Notes under the pieces: generated by a model
Database searches by the model: none
What the model was told of the DNA's origin: nothing
The model's input: only the letters and a program-made list of their open reading frames with translations
From: Collinsella sp.
Lineage (GTDB): Bacteria; Actinomycetota; Coriobacteriia; Coriobacteriales; Coriobacteriaceae
Direction of reading: 5' to 3'
Length of the DNA stretch: 64,000 nucleotides
Assembly (NCBI GenBank): GCA_019414055.1
Contig: DXMV01000020.1
Span: forward strand, 29,054 to 93,053
In this document: piece after piece, positions 53,984 through 63,435 of the stretch
How positions within the stretch are numbered: the stretch's first letter is position 1
Layout: the number at the start of each line of letters is the position of its first letter
Program-made: the position numbers and the translations under genes

Positions 53984-55231
53984 CTACCGTTCGTTAATAT
54001 AGGTGCGGTGCGGAAACTCCAGACCAGGGAATAGCTTGCTCGTCAGCTCGCAGAAATAGTCGTCCGTCATGCTCGCGATGTAATCCACCACCGCTTGATC
54101 CTTGGCGTCCTGCCAAGCATAGGTGCGGCCATAATAGGAAAGCTGCTGCTCAATACGCGAAATGTGGTGCTTAAAGATGTAGGAGGACTCGTCACCCTCG
54201 TTTATATCCTGCAGGCAACGGTCGTAGAGCTTTTCGAAGGCCTCGCGCAGCTCCGCTTCGGAGTCGCCTTCAATGCCGCCCTTGCTATAGATCTTCTCGT
54301 AGTTCTCGCGCTTGGCTCGGCGGATCTCCTCAAACAGGTCCTCGCTCATCTCGATGCGTGGCTTGCCATAGCTGTGCTCGACGATATCGATGGAGGCATG
54401 CGTAAGAATCCAGCTGTTGTATCCTCCGCCCAGATCATCGTCAAACGCGTCAGGTGACAGAAGGCCTGCCGCAATGGCGTCTTGGCGATCGCGCCCAACG
54501 TAGGCAAGGATATCCGAGATGCGAACCACGCAGCCCTCGAGCGTCATGGGACGCAGGTGCTCAATCGCGCTATAGCCAGTGGCAATGCAATCCTCGACAG
54601 TTCGGTCGAACTGGTCAAAGGAACTCATGTCCGAAAGCTCAAAAACACGTTGCTCGTACTCGCCGTTATGGCACAGGACGCCGTCGAGCGTCTGGAGCGA
54701 CACGTTGCGGCCATACAGCGCATCGAGCACGCGGACCGACTGCACGTTATGGAAAAAATAACGACCCGTGCGCTCGTGATAGATATCGTTGAGAAATCGC
54801 TCACCGGCATGGCCAAAGGGCGTGTGGCCCAAGTCGTGGCCCAGGCCAATCGCCTCGATCAGGTCGCAGTTAAGCCCCAGGGCGCGGCCGATATCGCGTG
54901 CGATGCGCGAGACAAGCTGCACGTGCAGGCCACGACGCGACAGGTCGTCGTTGCTGCGAAAACTGAAGACCTGTGTTTTGCCGGCATAGCGAGTGTACGC
55001 CGGAAGATGAAGAATCTTTTCGGTATCGCGCATAAACGCCGGACGCATGAGCGTGCCCTCGTCTGCGGCTCGATCAACGCGACGGATGACCTGGTCATCG
55101 TCGCAACGGTACGGGTTGACATAGCCCGAAGCACGATCTGCGGCAATGCGCTCGACAAGTTCGGGCGATAACGCCGAGGGAATACGGTCCATGCGCGCCT
55201 TAATGACGGCCGTTTCTTGATTAGTTGCCAT
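53984..55231 (-). CDS. dgt: Deoxyguanosinetriphosphate triphosphohydrolase-like HD protein
   Basis: A 415-residue HD hydrolase. The start of the domain reads LHLPAYTRYAGKTQVF with the substrate-pocket pattern of dGTPases; the HD pair is in IGLGHDLGHTPFGHAGERFLND; a later LEGCVVRISDILAYVGRD gives the last metal Asp. It removes triphosphate from dNTPs and so adjusts dNTP pools. AAGGAG is six bases before the ATG at 55231. Confidence 0.9.
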   Translation of the reverse strand: MATNQETAVIKARMDRIPSALSPELVERIAADRASGYVNPYRCDDDQVIRRVDRAADEGTLMRPAFMRDTEKILHLPAYTRYAGKTQVFSFRSNDDLSRRGLHVQLVSRIARDIGRALGLNCDLIEAIGLGHDLGHTPFGHAGERFLNDIYHERTGRYFFHNVQSVRVLDALYGRNVSLQTLDGVLCHNGEYEQRVFELSDMSSFDQFDRTVEDCIATGYSAIEHLRPMTLEGCVVRISDILAYVGRDRQDAIAAGLLSPDAFDDDLGGGYNSWILTHASIDIVEHSYGKPRIEMSEDLFEEIRRAKRENYEKIYSKGGIEGDSEAELREAFEKLYDRCLQDINEGDESSYIFKHHISRIEQQLSYYGRTYAWQDAKDQAVVDYIASMTDDYFCELTSKLFPGLEFPHRTYINER

Positions 55232-55262
55232 GGCATGCTCCTTAAGAAGGATGCACAATCGG

Positions 55263-55685
55263 TTACAATGTGCAGCCCACGACCTCGATTATGGCAAAAA
55301 TCGGCACCAAAAACGGCAGCAAAGGCAGGGAGCGCGATTTTGTGAAGAGGCAAGAGAGGGCAAGGGCCAGGAGCGCGACGGCAAATGCCACGATGCCGCC
55401 CATAGGGTCGAGCGTGCAAAGCGCGAAGAGTGCCTTGGCATCTCCCATGCCGATGCCCGTGGCTTGACGGAGGCGCCGCCAAAGCGACTCAGTCAGCACA
55501 AGAGAAAGGTACACGATGACCGCAAGGCCAGCGTGGTCAAGTGCCGTGTTCAAGCCCGCATCCAGCCAGACGCCCGCAAACGCCGCCACGGCACAGGCGG
55601 CCGCAAGCGCGTTGGGAAACCTTTGCTCGCGAGCATCGATCACCGCGCCGGCAAAGGCGCAAATCCAAAACGGTATATAGACCAT
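55263..55685 (-). CDS. A24-type prepilin peptidase-like membrane protein
   Basis: A 140-residue membrane protein with about five hydrophobic segments. The two active-site aspartates of A24 aspartic peptidases are present: GAVIDAREQRFPN near 16 and GIGMGDAKALFAL (the GxGD motif) near 78. Its size fits the short TadV/CpaA group lacking the N-methylation domain. No pilin or secretion genes lie in the window. A terminator-like palindrome lies between it and the glycosyltransferase gene. Confidence 0.82.
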   Translation of the reverse strand: MVYIPFWICAFAGAVIDAREQRFPNALAAACAVAAFAGVWLDAGLNTALDHAGLAVIVYLSLVLTESLWRRLRQATGIGMGDAKALFALCTLDPMGGIVAFAVALLALALSCLFTKSRSLPLLPFLVPIFAIIEVVGCTL

Positions 55686-55718
55686 CGAGCACCTCCCTGG
55701 AAGAGCCGGTCAAAAGCA

Positions 55719-55759
55719 AAAACCACCACAAAGGCGCCTGTCCCCTTTGCGGTGGTTTT
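55719..55759 (-). terminator. REP-like hairpin after the glycosyltransferase gene
   Basis: AAAACCACCACAAAGG (55719-55734) pairs with CCTTTGCGGTGGTTTT (55744-55759); the odd pair is a G-T wobble on the minus strand, where TTTTGC follows. A related AAAACCACCACAAAGG stands at about 63379 without the full partner arm. Confidence 0.75.
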
Positions 55760-55767
55760 GGTGGTGG

Positions 55768-57063
55768 TTATTTGGCGCCTTGCATGACCTCGTCGAGGGT
55801 AACGTTCACGGCGTGCTGCGTCGGGACCCAATCGACCTTTAGGAACAGTGCAGCCACCGTGATGGGGATATAGCTGAACATAAAGATCGGGAAGGTAAAC
55901 AGGTTGGTCACCAGACGCCACTTTTGCGCACAATGAATGTGCTTGTACTCGAAGATGGTCGTAAGTAGCGCCAGGATAAAGAAGGTCTGGTACATCATCG
56001 CGAAGGTCATAATGAGCGAGGCGGCACAAGCCTGCATCTCGACCTCGGTAGCTAAGAAGCCGTGGGAAAGACCGCCAACAATGAGGAACGTCGCATTGGC
56101 AAGCATCGAAATCAGCGATAGCAGCATACCCGGTGCGATTGTCATGAACATGTCGTAGGCAGCGAAGCGATGATAGCGGAAGGTCGACTTGACCAGATGC
56201 TTACCGTAGGTAAAGAACACCTGGTAGAAGCCCTTAGTCCAACGCATGCGCTGTTTCCAGGACGCCTTAAACGTCACCGGCTGCTCGTCAAAGAACTCCG
56301 CCGGCGCATAACCGATGCGGATGCCGTGAATGGCGCAGAACGTGGTGAACTGGATGTCCTCGGTCAGTGTATGGAACTGCCAACCGTGCATGCCCTCGAT
56401 AACACTTGCGGAGATGAGGTAACCCGAACCCGAGACAGCGCAGGAAGTCTTGCAGATATTACGCGCGTTGTTGAGGAAGCGGGCCTCACGCAGATACCAG
56501 GTGGCGTTGGCAGACGAAATCCACGAGCTGCCGAAGTTCTTGGAGTTACGATAGCTCGTGACCACATGGAAGCCCTGGTCAAAGGCATCATTCATCTTGG
56601 AGACGTAATCGCGGGAGATAACGTTGTCGGCATCGAAGATAAAGTAGCCCTCAAACGTGTCGGGATACTCGTTGAGAATGCGATCGAAACCAAAGTCCAT
56701 AACCCAGCTCTTGCCCTTGCGGGCCAGGTCATTGCGCTCGTAAACAATGGCACCGGCCTCGCGCGCGAGCTGCGCCGTGTTGTCGGTGCAGGCGTCGGCA
56801 ACGACAAAGACCTCGATGAGCTCGGACGGATAATCCTGGTCCTTGATGGAGCGAACAAGGTTGGCGATCACGGCCTCCTCGTTATGCGCAGCAATGAAGA
56901 AGGCGTACCGGTGGAGCTTTTTGGCCTTGGGAGGAGCGACCTCGCCACGAAGAGCGCCAATGACAAAGAAGACCACCTGGTACAGAAAGCAGACCGTGAG
57001 CAGCGTGACAACAACCTGGTTGAAGATCACGATGGGCGTGTTGGTTTGTAAAAAGGCGAGCAT
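55768..57063 (-). CDS. Membrane-bound family 2 glycosyltransferase
   Basis: A 431-residue processive-type transferase. One N-terminal helix pair (VIFNQVVVTLLTVCFLYQVVFFVIGAL) precedes the GT-A domain: AAHNEEAVIANLVRSI, VFVVADACTDNTAQLA, FDADN (DxD) and QRMRWTKGF (QxxRW), then three or four C-terminal helices. Such enzymes make beta-linked polysaccharides such as poly-GlcNAc, hyaluronan or cellulose. No other capsule genes adjoin, so the product is unknown. Confidence 0.88.
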   Translation of the reverse strand: MLAFLQTNTPIVIFNQVVVTLLTVCFLYQVVFFVIGALRGEVAPPKAKKLHRYAFFIAAHNEEAVIANLVRSIKDQDYPSELIEVFVVADACTDNTAQLAREAGAIVYERNDLARKGKSWVMDFGFDRILNEYPDTFEGYFIFDADNVISRDYVSKMNDAFDQGFHVVTSYRNSKNFGSSWISSANATWYLREARFLNNARNICKTSCAVSGSGYLISASVIEGMHGWQFHTLTEDIQFTTFCAIHGIRIGYAPAEFFDEQPVTFKASWKQRMRWTKGFYQVFFTYGKHLVKSTFRYHRFAAYDMFMTIAPGMLLSLISMLANATFLIVGGLSHGFLATEVEMQACAASLIMTFAMMYQTFFILALLTTIFEYKHIHCAQKWRLVTNLFTFPIFMFSYIPITVAALFLKVDWVPTQHAVNVTLDEVMQGAK

Positions 57064-57145
57064 GCAGGCTCCCGAGAACGTGTTACGTAAACAACGGTAT
57101 ATCTTACCGCAGGCTAACCGAGTTCAAGAAACCACCTAATACTGG

Positions 57146-58159
57146 CTAGGCTTCGAGCAGACCGAGCTGCGGGACGATTTCGTCGCCTGCGGCAGTGCGG
57201 CCGAGCGAACGCGGGGCTAGGTCGTCAAGAACCGCAGCGAGATCCCACGGCAGCTCGTCGCGGCACTCGATACGTTCCCCCGTCACGGGATGGTCGAACG
57301 CCACGCGCCAGGAATGAAGGAACTGCCTGGTCAGACCCTGATCGACACGTACATCGCACTTGCCATAGAGTGGATCGCCCACGCAGGCGTGGTTGATATG
57401 GCGCATATGCACGCGAATCTGATGTGTGCGGCCCGTAAACAGATGGCACTCGACGAGCGTGTAGCCGTCGTCGAAGCGTGTGGAATCGAAGCGCTCGAGG
57501 ACCTTAAAGGTCGTAATGGCCTGGCGCGCAAAGGGATCATCAGAAACCGCCATCTTGACACGGTCACGCGTAGAACGGGCAATGCCGGTGTTAATGGTGC
57601 CCTCATCCATAGCGATATGACCGTGAACGAGCGTAATGTAGCGGCGGTCGAGTGTGCGCGTGCGGATAAGATTTTGAAGCGCGCGCTGGGTGTCGTCGTC
57701 TTTTGCCGCGAGCATAAGGCCCGAGGTATCGCGATCCAAACGATGCACGATACCGGGGCGGTCCTCGCCCTGCACGGTGCCCAGATGGTCGATACCGCAG
57801 TGATAGACCAGGGCATTCGCGAGCGTACCGCTCTCATGACCATGCGCAGGATGGCACACCAGGCCGCGCTGCTTGGAGAGCACGATGAGATAGTCGTCCT
57901 CGTAGCGAATGTCGAGCGGGATGGCCTCGGGAATCACATCGGTGGGATCGTGCGGCTCGGGCAAATCAACCGAAATACGGTCACCGGCTCGCACGGCGTA
58001 CTTTTTGGACAGGCAGGTCTCGCCATTGACCACTACGGCCCCATCCTCAATCAGATGCGCGCAGGCAGAGCGCGTAGGGCAGCCGTCATTGGCGCCCAGG
58101 TAGGCGTCAAGACGCTGACCAGCGGCATCGTCGGCAACAAGGATATGGATGTCGGCCAT
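57146..58159 (-). CDS. rluD: RluA-family 23S rRNA pseudouridine synthase
   Basis: A 337-residue enzyme: an N-terminal S4 domain (AGQRLDAYLGANDG...) and the catalytic domain with HRLDRDTSGLMLAAK, containing the nucleophilic Asp, then LVECHLFTGRTHQIRVHM and GDPLYGK. RluD modifies 23S helix 69; other RluA types cannot be excluded. Its ATG overlaps the lspA stop by one base (TAATG), the common lspA-rluD pair. Confidence 0.92.
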   Translation of the reverse strand: MADIHILVADDAAGQRLDAYLGANDGCPTRSACAHLIEDGAVVVNGETCLSKKYAVRAGDRISVDLPEPHDPTDVIPEAIPLDIRYEDDYLIVLSKQRGLVCHPAHGHESGTLANALVYHCGIDHLGTVQGEDRPGIVHRLDRDTSGLMLAAKDDDTQRALQNLIRTRTLDRRYITLVHGHIAMDEGTINTGIARSTRDRVKMAVSDDPFARQAITTFKVLERFDSTRFDDGYTLVECHLFTGRTHQIRVHMRHINHACVGDPLYGKCDVRVDQGLTRQFLHSWRVAFDHPVTGERIECRDELPWDLAAVLDDLAPRSLGRTAAGDEIVPQLGLLEA

Positions 58160-58758
58160 TAGCGCTCGGTCCTTTCGCGAATCTTGCGGGCACGCTCCCC
58201 ACGTTGTTTGGCTTTGCGCTTGGCGCGGGCCTCATCACGGGCGTTAAGCTCGGCGGTCGCATCGACCTCACGGGCCGCGGGGCTCAAGAACATGTAGCCA
58301 AAGAGGGCGAGCACGACGCCCAAGGTAATGCCGATATCGGCCACATTGAAGACGGGGAAGTCGATGAAGGTGGTAGCAATAAAATCGGTCACGAAGCCAA
58401 AGGCCAAACGATCGATCGCGTTACCGATAGCACCGCCCGCAACCATCGCCATGCCCACAACCTCAAGATGGGCGAGCTGAGGTGCACGAACGAGGTACAC
58501 AAAAATAGCGATAATGACCGCCAACGCCAGCACGGCAAACGCGATGCCATGCCCCTCGCCCATGCTAAAGGCAGCACCGATATTGCGGACAAACATAAAG
58601 TCGATGACACCAGGGATGACGGTCACATGCAAAGCGTCGCCCACGGCACGAACCGCAAGCTTGGTCAGCTGGTCAACAAGCAGCACAACGAGCGCTACCC
58701 CACCAGCAACACCCAACCGCCAACGCAAAGGCGGCGTCATATCCGCACCATGACCCAA
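58159..58758 (-). CDS. lspA: Lipoprotein signal peptidase
   Basis: A 199-residue membrane aspartic peptidase with four hydrophobic segments. Both active-site blocks are seen: GNAIDRLAFGFVTDFI and FNVADIGITLG. A Lys/Arg-rich tail of about 35 residues follows. A TTG start at 58758 has AGGGGA six bases upstream; the ATG at 58740 (MTPPLRW) lacks a good site but is possible. It lies after the ileS gene beyond a family F palindrome. Confidence 0.93.
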   Translation of the reverse strand: MGHGADMTPPLRWRLGVAGGVALVVLLVDQLTKLAVRAVGDALHVTVIPGVIDFMFVRNIGAAFSMGEGHGIAFAVLALAVIIAIFVYLVRAPQLAHLEVVGMAMVAGGAIGNAIDRLAFGFVTDFIATTFIDFPVFNVADIGITLGVVLALFGYMFLSPAAREVDATAELNARDEARAKRKAKQRGERARKIRERTER

Positions 58759-58858
58759 AGAAATCCCCTACCCTCAGATAATCAAATTCCGTTTAACGCA
58801 AATCAATATCTTATATTGACCCGCAACGAAATAGCCGATGATTCGTTACCGACAGCGA

Positions 58859-58957
58859 AAACCCGCCAGAGCGAGCAAGGTGCCTTGAAACGAGGCGGCA
58901 TTGACCTTTTGGTCATGCCGCCGAAGTTGAAAGGTAGATTGCCGCTCTGGCGGGTTT
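58859..58957. repeat. Arm-core-arm palindrome, family F
   Basis: 15-base arms AAACCCGCCAGAGCG (58859-58873) and CGCTCTGGCGGGTTT (58943-58957) are perfect complements. The core holds GGCGGCATTGACC, TTTT, GGTCATGCCGCC, a nearly perfect hairpin. Same plan as families B and E. It lies between ileS and lspA. Confidence 0.85.
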
Positions 58958-58970
58958 GCAGCGTCAACCG

Positions 58971-58998
58971 GTTACGCGGTTTGGTAAAACCGCGTAAC
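58971..58998. terminator. Perfect tetraloop hairpin at the ileS stop
   Basis: GTTACGCGGTTT and AAACCGCGTAAC form a 12-bp stem with loop GGTA, reaching into the ileS stop codon. No T run follows on the minus strand; it may protect the 3' end. Confidence 0.6.
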
Positions 58999-61799
58999 TA
59001 CAAGGCGTCCGCACACCTCTTGCAAATGTGAGCGTGGCCGTTGTACTCGCCAACGGAGGTGCGGTAGTTCCAGCAACGGTCACAGCACTCGCCCTCGGCT
59101 GCCTCGATGGCAACGGAAAGCTCCTCGCCCTGGGTCAGCTCAACATCGGAGACGATGTAGAACTCGGCCAGGTCGACCGCCTTGTCGCCGGTCAGCAGCG
59201 CGTACATCTCGGCGGGAACGACCGCCTTGACGCGAACCTGCTGGCTCTTGGTGAAGGTGCCGGCAGAACGGGCATCCTCAAGGGCCTTGGTCACGGCGCT
59301 ACGGAGCTCGAGTGAAGCCTCGAGCACGCCCTCAAACTCATTGGCCTCGTCGACCGTGATGGGCGACTTGTACCAATCGAGCAGCGCAGCGTACTTCTGG
59401 TGATCGACGCAGCCGGCGGGTGCATAGGCCATGGCCTCGTCGACGGTGTAGGACAGGATCGGCTGCAGGTCGCGCATGAGCATCGAGAAGAGCTCGGCCA
59501 GCACGGTCTGGGCGCTGCGGCGCTCGAGCGAGCCGGGCTTGTCGCAGTACAGACGGTCCTTCAGGGCGTCGAGGTACACGTTGGAAAGCTCGGTAACCAC
59601 GAAGTCGTAGAGTGCACGGTAGGCACGCGGGAACTCGTAGCTGGCGTAGGCATCGTCGACCTCGGCCTGGACCTGGGTCAGGCGGGCAACCATGAGCTTG
59701 TCGAGCGGCAGCAGGTCGGCAAAGGCGACGCCGTCGGTCTCGGGCTCAAACTGACCCTCGAGCTCGGAGAGCAGGAAGCGCAGCGTGTTGCGGAAACGAC
59801 GGTAGGCATCGGACGTACGAGCGAGAATCTCGTGATCGATGGAGACGTCGGAGCTGGTATCGACCGAGGCGACCCACAGACGGATGATGTCGGCGCCCAT
59901 CTCGTCACAGACCTTGTTGGGGTCGATGACGTTGCCGAGCGACTTGGACATCTTACGGCCCTGGCCGTCGAGGGTGAAGCCCTGCGAGACGACCGCTTTG
60001 TACGGAGCGTGGCCGTTGGCTCCCACCGAAGTGAGCAGCGAGCTCTGGAACCAACCGCGGTGCTGGTCGGAGCCCTCGAGGTAGACGTCCGCCGGGTACT
60101 CCAGCTCGGGACGGTACTCGCAGACGGCCTTCCAGGAGACGCCGGAATCCCACCACACGTCGAGGATGTCCTTATCGGCCTTGAGGTGATGGCCGCCGCA
60201 CTTGGGGCAGACGCAGGCCTCGCCAAGGTAGCTCTCGGGAGCGTCGGTGAACCAGGCGTCGGAGCCCTTCTCGTGGAAGAGCTTGATGACGGCGTCAAGC
60301 GTGGCGTCGTTCATGACCTTCTCGCCGCAATCGGCGCAGGTGTAGCTGGGGATAGGCACACCCCAGTTGCGCTGGCGGCTGATGCACCAGTCGGGACGCT
60401 GCTCGACCATAGCGCCAATGCGGTTGGCGGCGTGTGCCGGATACCACTTGACGTTCTCGCGGACCTCTTTGCCAGCCTGCTCGCGCAAGCCGGTCTTGTC
60501 CATCGAGACGAACCACTGGTCGGTAGCACGGAAGAGCACCGGGTGCTTGCAGCGCCAGCAATGCGGATAGCTGTGCGTGATCTTCTTCTCGAGGACCAAG
60601 GTGCCGCGCTCGCGCAGGAACTCGATGATGTGCGGGTTGGCCTCGTCGGTGTCCATACCGCTAAAGGGACCACCGGTGCCAAACTCCTCGCCGGTGTAAA
60701 ACTTGCCGTCGTCATCGACCGGCATGCAGATGTCGGTGATGCCCTCCTTGAGGCAGGCAAAGTAGTCGTCGACGCCATGGCCGGGCGAGTTGTGGACGAT
60801 ACCGGTACCGTCGTCGACACCGACGTAATCGGCCAGCAGCGCCACGCCCTCAACACCGTCAAAGATCGGCTGCTTGTAGTGGATGTGATGGAAGGTCTCA
60901 GCGGGAACCACGTAGGGCTTGCCATCGACCATAACCGGGGTATACTCCCAGCCAAACTCCTCGCAGCACTTGGGAGCCAGGTCCTCAAGCATGACCTCGG
61001 CACGACCATCGTGCTCAACGGCGACATAGGCGGCGCCGGGCTTGAGGGAAACGGCCTGGTCGGAGGGGATGGTCCACGGGGTGGTCGTCCAGATGATGAA
61101 GTCGACCGGGCCGTCGAAGTTCTCGAGGCCGGCGGGCTTGGAGGTCATCTCAAAGCGAACGAAGATAGAGGGGCTCGTCTCGTCGGAGTACTCAATCTCG
61201 GCCTCGGCCAGCGCGGTGTGGCAGTGCTTGCACCAGTGAACCGGCTTGTGACCACGATAGATCATGCCCTTATCGAACATGGCCTTAAAGACCTCGATGT
61301 CGGCGGCATCATGCTGGTGATAGAGCGTCAGATACGGGTTGTCCCAGTCGCCGAGCACGCCCAGGCGACGGAAGCCGGCCTTCTGAAGCTCGATGTTCTC
61401 GACAGCGAACTTGTTGCAGAGCTCGCGGATCTTAGCCGTGGAGGTCTGGTTGAACTTCTCGGTGCCGAGCTTCTCCTCGACCTTATGCTCGATCGGCTGA
61501 CCATGGCAGTCCCAACCGGGGACATAAGGGACCTCATAGCCCTGCATCATCCAGTAGCGGTTGATCATGTCCTTGGAGATCTTGTTCATGGCGTGGCCGA
61601 TATGGATCGGACCGTTGGCGTACGGAGGGCCGTCGTGCAGCACGAACTTCTTGTGACCCTCGTTCTTCTTCAGAACCTGCTCGTAGACCTTGTTGTCCTG
61701 CCAATCCTTGAGTCGCTTGGGCTCGGACTTGGAAAGACCGGCACGCATGGGAAAGCCGGTTTTGGGCAGATTCATCGTCTGCTTGTACTCGTTTGCCAC
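58998..61799 (-). CDS. ileS: Isoleucyl-tRNA synthetase
   Basis: A 933-residue class I synthetase: HIGH in PYANGPIHIGHAMNK, the editing domain, KMSKS in QGRKMSKSLGN, and the C-terminal zinc site CCDRCWNYRTSVGEYNGHAHICKRC. The GTG at 61799 follows AAAGGGG and gives MANEYKQTMNLPKTGFPMRAG; codons further upstream lie in the T-box terminator and are not used. Expression should respond to uncharged tRNA-Ile through the leader at 61843-62142. Confidence 0.96.
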   Translation of the reverse strand: MANEYKQTMNLPKTGFPMRAGLSKSEPKRLKDWQDNKVYEQVLKKNEGHKKFVLHDGPPYANGPIHIGHAMNKISKDMINRYWMMQGYEVPYVPGWDCHGQPIEHKVEEKLGTEKFNQTSTAKIRELCNKFAVENIELQKAGFRRLGVLGDWDNPYLTLYHQHDAADIEVFKAMFDKGMIYRGHKPVHWCKHCHTALAEAEIEYSDETSPSIFVRFEMTSKPAGLENFDGPVDFIIWTTTPWTIPSDQAVSLKPGAAYVAVEHDGRAEVMLEDLAPKCCEEFGWEYTPVMVDGKPYVVPAETFHHIHYKQPIFDGVEGVALLADYVGVDDGTGIVHNSPGHGVDDYFACLKEGITDICMPVDDDGKFYTGEEFGTGGPFSGMDTDEANPHIIEFLRERGTLVLEKKITHSYPHCWRCKHPVLFRATDQWFVSMDKTGLREQAGKEVRENVKWYPAHAANRIGAMVEQRPDWCISRQRNWGVPIPSYTCADCGEKVMNDATLDAVIKLFHEKGSDAWFTDAPESYLGEACVCPKCGGHHLKADKDILDVWWDSGVSWKAVCEYRPELEYPADVYLEGSDQHRGWFQSSLLTSVGANGHAPYKAVVSQGFTLDGQGRKMSKSLGNVIDPNKVCDEMGADIIRLWVASVDTSSDVSIDHEILARTSDAYRRFRNTLRFLLSELEGQFEPETDGVAFADLLPLDKLMVARLTQVQAEVDDAYASYEFPRAYRALYDFVVTELSNVYLDALKDRLYCDKPGSLERRSAQTVLAELFSMLMRDLQPILSYTVDEAMAYAPAGCVDHQKYAALLDWYKSPITVDEANEFEGVLEASLELRSAVTKALEDARSAGTFTKSQQVRVKAVVPAEMYALLTGDKAVDLAEFYIVSDVELTQGEELSVAIEAAEGECCDRCWNYRTSVGEYNGHAHICKRCADAL

Positions 61800-61842
61800 G
61801 GTACCCCTTTCATGTCGTGGGCGCGCACGCCCTCTGGGCACC

Positions 61843-62142
61843 AAAAAAGCGCCCGTCCCTACAAGCTGGGACGAAGCGCCACAAAACGGACTATGTGCCC
61901 GCAAAAGCTCTTCGCTTAACCACCCAGCTTAGATGCCCTCGCCCGCATTACAGCGCGCTCGCATCCGTTACTCGGCTGGCCTGTATCGACGACCATCTCG
62001 GCGATGTCTACTAAGACGTGCCTGTACGGCGCGCCCGTTGGGACCGCAGCTCCGGGGTGATTTTCATCGGTCGCATGCACGGGCTCTCAGCGCTCCCCGC
62101 TCTCTGTGGCATGCGGACGGCCGACTACTCGTCCCCATCAAC
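61843..62142 (-). promoter_or_regulatory. T-box leader of ileS (isoleucine)
   Basis: Read on the minus strand it has the T-box order: GACGAGTAG, then CAGAGAGCGGGG and GCTGAGAGCCCG of stem I, an isoleucine specifier ATC (62061-62059) before ACCCCGGAG, and the T-box GCTGGGTGGTTAAGCG (about 61910-61926) whose TGGT fits the ACCA end of tRNA-Ile. A terminator follows: GCGCTTCGTCCC against GGGACGGGCGC (61849-61880) with TTTTTT (61848-61843). AAGCTGGG can instead pair with CCCAGCTT to form the antiterminator. Confidence 0.93.
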
Positions 62143-62285
62143 GCTTATGCGCTGTATGGTAGCACGGTCAACGCCGGCGAAAAACCCTCAACATTGGTTT
62201 CATACTTTAGAAATTTCTCACGGCCGCAAGCCTTCTCTTGGAGCAAAATACCTGAAAGCACTTTATCGAACGAAAGAAGGCTGCT

Positions 62286-63368
62286 ATGCGCACGATTGGA
62301 ATGAGCGACTATACCGTCGGCGAGGATTGCTTTGACGAGCTGTCCGGCGCGCTGGCCGAGTACGGAGCGGCCAAGGTCGCGATTATCGGTGGTAAACGAG
62401 CACTGGCCGCGGCGCTTCCCGGTATCGAAGCGGCACTGGAGGGCACCGACGTCGAGATTCTGGAGACGCGCGTCTACGGCACCAACAGTACGCGCGCCAA
62501 TATCGACAAGGTTGTGAACTCCCCTGCCTGCCAAGAAGCCGACGTTCTCATCGCATGCGGCGGCGGCAAGGCGCTCGACACCGTCAAGACAGCGGCCATC
62601 GAGCTCAAGAAGATCGTCTTTACGGTACCGACGATCTGCTCCAACTGCTCGGCCGCGACCGCCATTGCCGTCGTCTACAACGACGACGGCTCGCTCGAGG
62701 GTTATTCGTACCCCAACCGACCCGCGCACATCTTCATCAACCCCAAGATCATCGCCGAGGCTCCGGCGGAGTACTTCTGGGCGGGCGTGGGCGATGCCCT
62801 GTCCAAGCAGCCCGAGGTCGAGTACGCCACGAGCGCCGGCAACCTGGAGCACACCGCCGGTCTTGGCCTGGCGCTCGCACACACCTGCTCCGAGCCGCTG
62901 TTTACCTATGGCGTGCAGGGTCTTGAGGACGTTCGCCAGAACCTGTCGACCGAAGCCGTCAAGCAGATCGCGCTCGATATCGTGGTCAACACGGGCTACG
63001 TCTCCAACCTGACCAACCAAAACGATTACTACTACAACTCGAGCGTGGCGCATGCGTTCTACAACGCCACCTGCAGCATTCCGCGCGAGGGCACCTACCT
63101 GCATGGCGAGGTCGTGAGCCTGGGCGTGCTCGTGCTGTTTGCCTACACGGGCGATACCGAGAACCTTGAGCGCTACGCAGCCTTTAACAAGCAGATGGGC
63201 TTGCCCGTGACGCTTGAGCAGGTCGGGCTTTCCGAGTCCGATATCCCGGCCCTGTGCGAGTTCGCACACGCCACCAACGAGTGGAAGCAGGGAAACCCCG
63301 AGCCCTTCACCGACGAAAAGTTCGCCGCCGCCATCAAGGCTGCCAACACCTACGGCCACACGCTCTAG
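62286..63368 (+). CDS. GldA-like iron/zinc-dependent alcohol dehydrogenase
   Basis: A 360-residue oxidoreductase of the glycerol dehydrogenase group. The NAD-binding block is LIACGGGKALDTVKTAA; FTVPTICSNCSAATA follows; metal ligands fit D in WAGVGDALSK, H in SVAHAFYN and H in YLHGEVVSLG. It may oxidise glycerol or a related polyol or diol to the ketone; exact substrate unknown. GAAGG is five bases before the ATG. Divergent from ileS, monocistronic. Confidence 0.87.
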   Translation: MRTIGMSDYTVGEDCFDELSGALAEYGAAKVAIIGGKRALAAALPGIEAALEGTDVEILETRVYGTNSTRANIDKVVNSPACQEADVLIACGGGKALDTVKTAAIELKKIVFTVPTICSNCSAATAIAVVYNDDGSLEGYSYPNRPAHIFINPKIIAEAPAEYFWAGVGDALSKQPEVEYATSAGNLEHTAGLGLALAHTCSEPLFTYGVQGLEDVRQNLSTEAVKQIALDIVVNTGYVSNLTNQNDYYYNSSVAHAFYNATCSIPREGTYLHGEVVSLGVLVLFAYTGDTENLERYAAFNKQMGLPVTLEQVGLSESDIPALCEFAHATNEWKQGNPEPFTDEKFAAAIKAANTYGHTL

Positions 63369-63435
63369 GACTGGCCCAAAACCACCACAAAGGGGCACCT
63401 TTCTGGTCGTTTTTTATTGCTCCAGCATTCAGTTC

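Noticed and set aside
59400..61919. An 839-codon open frame on the plus strand opposite ileS, and similar long frames opposite alaS, rsmB, cca and others
   Set aside because: High-GC antisense shadows: no ribosome site, no recognisable domain, and the minus-strand genes are certain.
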